NCBI RefSeq assembly: GCF_042242105.1
Contig: NC_092027.1
Location: 17,422,221 to 17,486,220 of the forward strand
Direction of reading: 5' to 3'
Source: Pempheris klunzingeri
Taxonomy: Eukaryota; Chordata; Actinopteri; Acropomatiformes; Pempheridae
Length of the DNA: 64,000 bases
Positions within the stretch are counted from its first letter, which is position 1, and each line of letters begins with the position of its first letter. The notes below the pieces were generated by a model. That model was given only the letters and a program-made list of their open reading frames with translations, searched no databases and had not been told where the DNA came from. The translations under genes were made by a program, and so were the position numbers. Positions 62,290 to 64,000 of the stretch are shown piece after piece.

Positions 62290-64000
62290 GGGGGGTTAAC
62301 TGTATTAGGCTAGATTCAGTTTCAGATTCCATTCAATTACTCATCCACAAGGACCTAGATAGTTTCAGCCACTATAGACCCAGACCACCCACCCAGTATA
62401 ACCTTTCTCCGGCACAATTACAGGCAATTAAATCACTTAGCAACAATCAGGATATAGTCATCAAATCGGCCGATAAAGGATCACAAATAGTTATAATGGA
62501 CAAATATCAATATCTTTATGAAGCACACAGACAATTAAACAATAACAAACATTACATCCCATTAACTCAGAAACTTATTCATAACATTTTATTCAGATTA
62601 CATAACAATAAATTTATAACAACAAAACAACTACATTATCTCTCAGGCCCGGACATCCCCCGAGCCAGAGCATTCTACCTGTTACCCAAGATCCATAAGC
62701 CTCCTGTGAGTTGGACGATCCCCTCCGAGGTCCCGTGCGGCAGACCCGTAGTGAGCGATTGTGGCTCAGTCGTGTCGAGTAGCAGAATACATCGACTTCT
62801 ACCTCAATCCACTTTCTCAAAAACATAACAGTTACATTCAGGATACATATGACTTCGTTAATAAACTCAAAGGAATCCAGGTACCACATCATGCATTTTT
62901 ATTCTCAATAGACATCAATTCCCTCTACACAAACATCGACACGACCCTGGGCCTCCAAGCCATATGGGAAATTTTTAATAAATTCCCTGACCCTAAACGC
63001 CCGGATGGGGATATTCTGGAGCTGTTGGAGCTGAGCCTCACCAGGAACGATTTCCAGTTCAACAATAAACACTACCTACAAATACACGGGACGGCCATGG
63101 GCAAAAAATTCTCCCCGGCCTATGCCAACCTCTACATGTGCCTCTGGGAAGCTACAGCCTTCACCAAATGCATACATTTACCACTCACATATTACAGATA
63201 CCTTGACGATATATTTGGGATCTGGGGGGGCTCCAAGACAGAGTTCGAGGGGTTCCTCCAGATCCTGAACACACACCACCCATCCATCACCACTACTCAC
63301 AATACACACACCGAAAAAATAGAATTTCTGGACACACAGGTTTTTTTCACTCCACACAACGAAACACACAATAAACTGGCTACTAGAATACACTTTAAGG
63401 ATACAGACAGACACGCACTATTACATAAATCCAGTTTTCACCCCAAACACACTTACAGAGGACTCATCAAATCTCAACTCATCCGTTTCCATAGAATCTG
63501 TAGCTTCCCAGAGGACGTGGAGGTGGCAACATCCACACTATTTACAGCGCTCAGGCCCCAGGGATACTCCAAACGATTCCTGAGGACCATAAAAGGGGAG
63601 GTCAGGCAAATATTTCAAGGGGAGGGACAATATATCAGGGTACCGGATCACAAAACCATTATACCATTCGTAGCCACTTTTTCACAGGACCTGGTGAGGC
63701 TCAGCTCCAAAATAAAGTCCCACTTCCGTGAGGCCCAGGCGGATAATGGGGACCTGGAGAGATACAAAATAATCTCAGCCTTCAGGAGAAATAAAAATCT
63801 AAAGGATATCCTGGTGCACTCCAGCCTAACTAGGGGGAGTGAACGGTTGCAGGCCCATCACGCATACCTTTCAAAGCCCAAATTTGTTTTTAATAATAGA
63901 ACAGGGACGGGATCCCCGGTATGGCAAATCATGGACCTAAACACATCCAACCTGGTCTATGGAATAAAGTGCAAGAAATGCAATATCATTTATGTGGGGG
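62277..64000 (+). CDS. Penelope-like reverse transcriptase plus start of GIY-YIG nuclease (partial, one frameshift)
   Basis: Copies element RNA by target-primed reverse transcription; the C-terminal nuclease cuts the target. The first part reads in the -1 frame: IVIKSADKGSQIVIMDKYQY and FYLLPKIHKPPVSW, then CGRPVVSDCGS. From about 62770 the frame moves by a net two missing bases and then stays open to the window end: VAEYIDFYLNPLSQKH, FSIDINSLYTNID, GTAMGKKFSPAYANLYM, YRYLDDIFGIW (the catalytic YLDD, 63199-63210), HPKHTYRGLIKSQLIRFHRI, RRNKNLKDILV and finally NLVYGIKCKKCNIIYVG. The last is the GIY-YIG start. There is no good ATG before the conserved RT block, which supports translation by frameshift from the hydrolase ORF. 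Confidence 0.85.

Larger units (their letters stand above)
59640..64000 (+). mobile_element. Penelope-like retroelement (EN+), 5' part, cut by window edge
   Basis: Order on the plus strand: hairpin CCCCAG-TGGTG-CTGGGG (59677-59693), hammerhead-like motif (59707-59748), possible 5'-UTR intron (59971-60279), ORF1 (60391-61713), SGNH-hydrolase ORF (61729-62289), slippery site (62277-62283), reverse transcriptase, and the first strands of the GIY-YIG nuclease at the window end. RT motifs, terminal GIY-YIG and a hammerhead are known hallmarks of EN+ PLEs. The RT resembles the Neptune-type elements of fish and amphibians as I remember them. Visible lesions are a net two-base loss in the RT and possibly a stop between the first two ORFs. 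The left boundary is approximate; the 3' end is outside. Confidence 0.85.

Overview
The window looks like nuclear DNA from a teleost, probably a spiny-rayed (percomorph) fish. The evidence is four intron-bearing vertebrate genes with GT-AG junctions, very abundant CA/GT microsatellites, and many dispersed repeats of kinds I know from such genomes. No prokaryotic, viral or CRISPR features were seen.

Layout. (1) 1-22.5 kb has no recognisable gene. It holds microsatellites, SINE/LINE tails, a long-armed fold-back element (4.96-5.55 kb), a MITE-like repeat (14.4-14.8 kb) and a LINE-like relic (about 20.8-21.6 kb). (2) Three genes follow on the minus strand: txnl4a (22.8-24.5 kb, U5 snRNP 15 kDa protein), znrf2 (26.8-32.1 kb, myristoylated zinc/RING E3 ligase) and mturn (35.2-41.0 kb, Maturin). 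(3) Divergent from mturn, sh3bp5 (42.7-53.1 kb, Sab/RAB11 GEF, nine coding exons) lies on the plus strand. All splice junctions were read by eye and every exon phase is consistent. The mturn-znrf2 order and orientation match human 7p14.

(4) From about 55.5 kb to the right edge lies a retroelement cluster. A 5'-truncated Penelope-like element (PLE) fragment keeps only a GIY-YIG nuclease end. It is followed by about 3.3 kb of C/T-rich sequence with telomere-like CCCTAA tracts and two sets of tandem repeats. Then comes the 5' part of a second, different PLE, which runs off the window. That element has a hammerhead-ribozyme-like motif, a possible 5'-UTR intron, a 440-codon ORF with a helical start and proline-rich middle, an SGNH/GDSL-hydrolase ORF with its catalytic motifs present, a U_UUA_AAC slippery heptamer just before the hydrolase stop and in the phase needed to enter the -1 frame, and a PLE reverse transcriptase leading into GIY-YIG. 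This combination is the most interesting object in the window. The copy carries at least one apparent lesion, a shift of net two missing bases in the RT.

The four host genes do not form an operon or pathway. They share only a locality: splicing, ubiquitin signalling, neural differentiation, and Rab11/JNK signalling.
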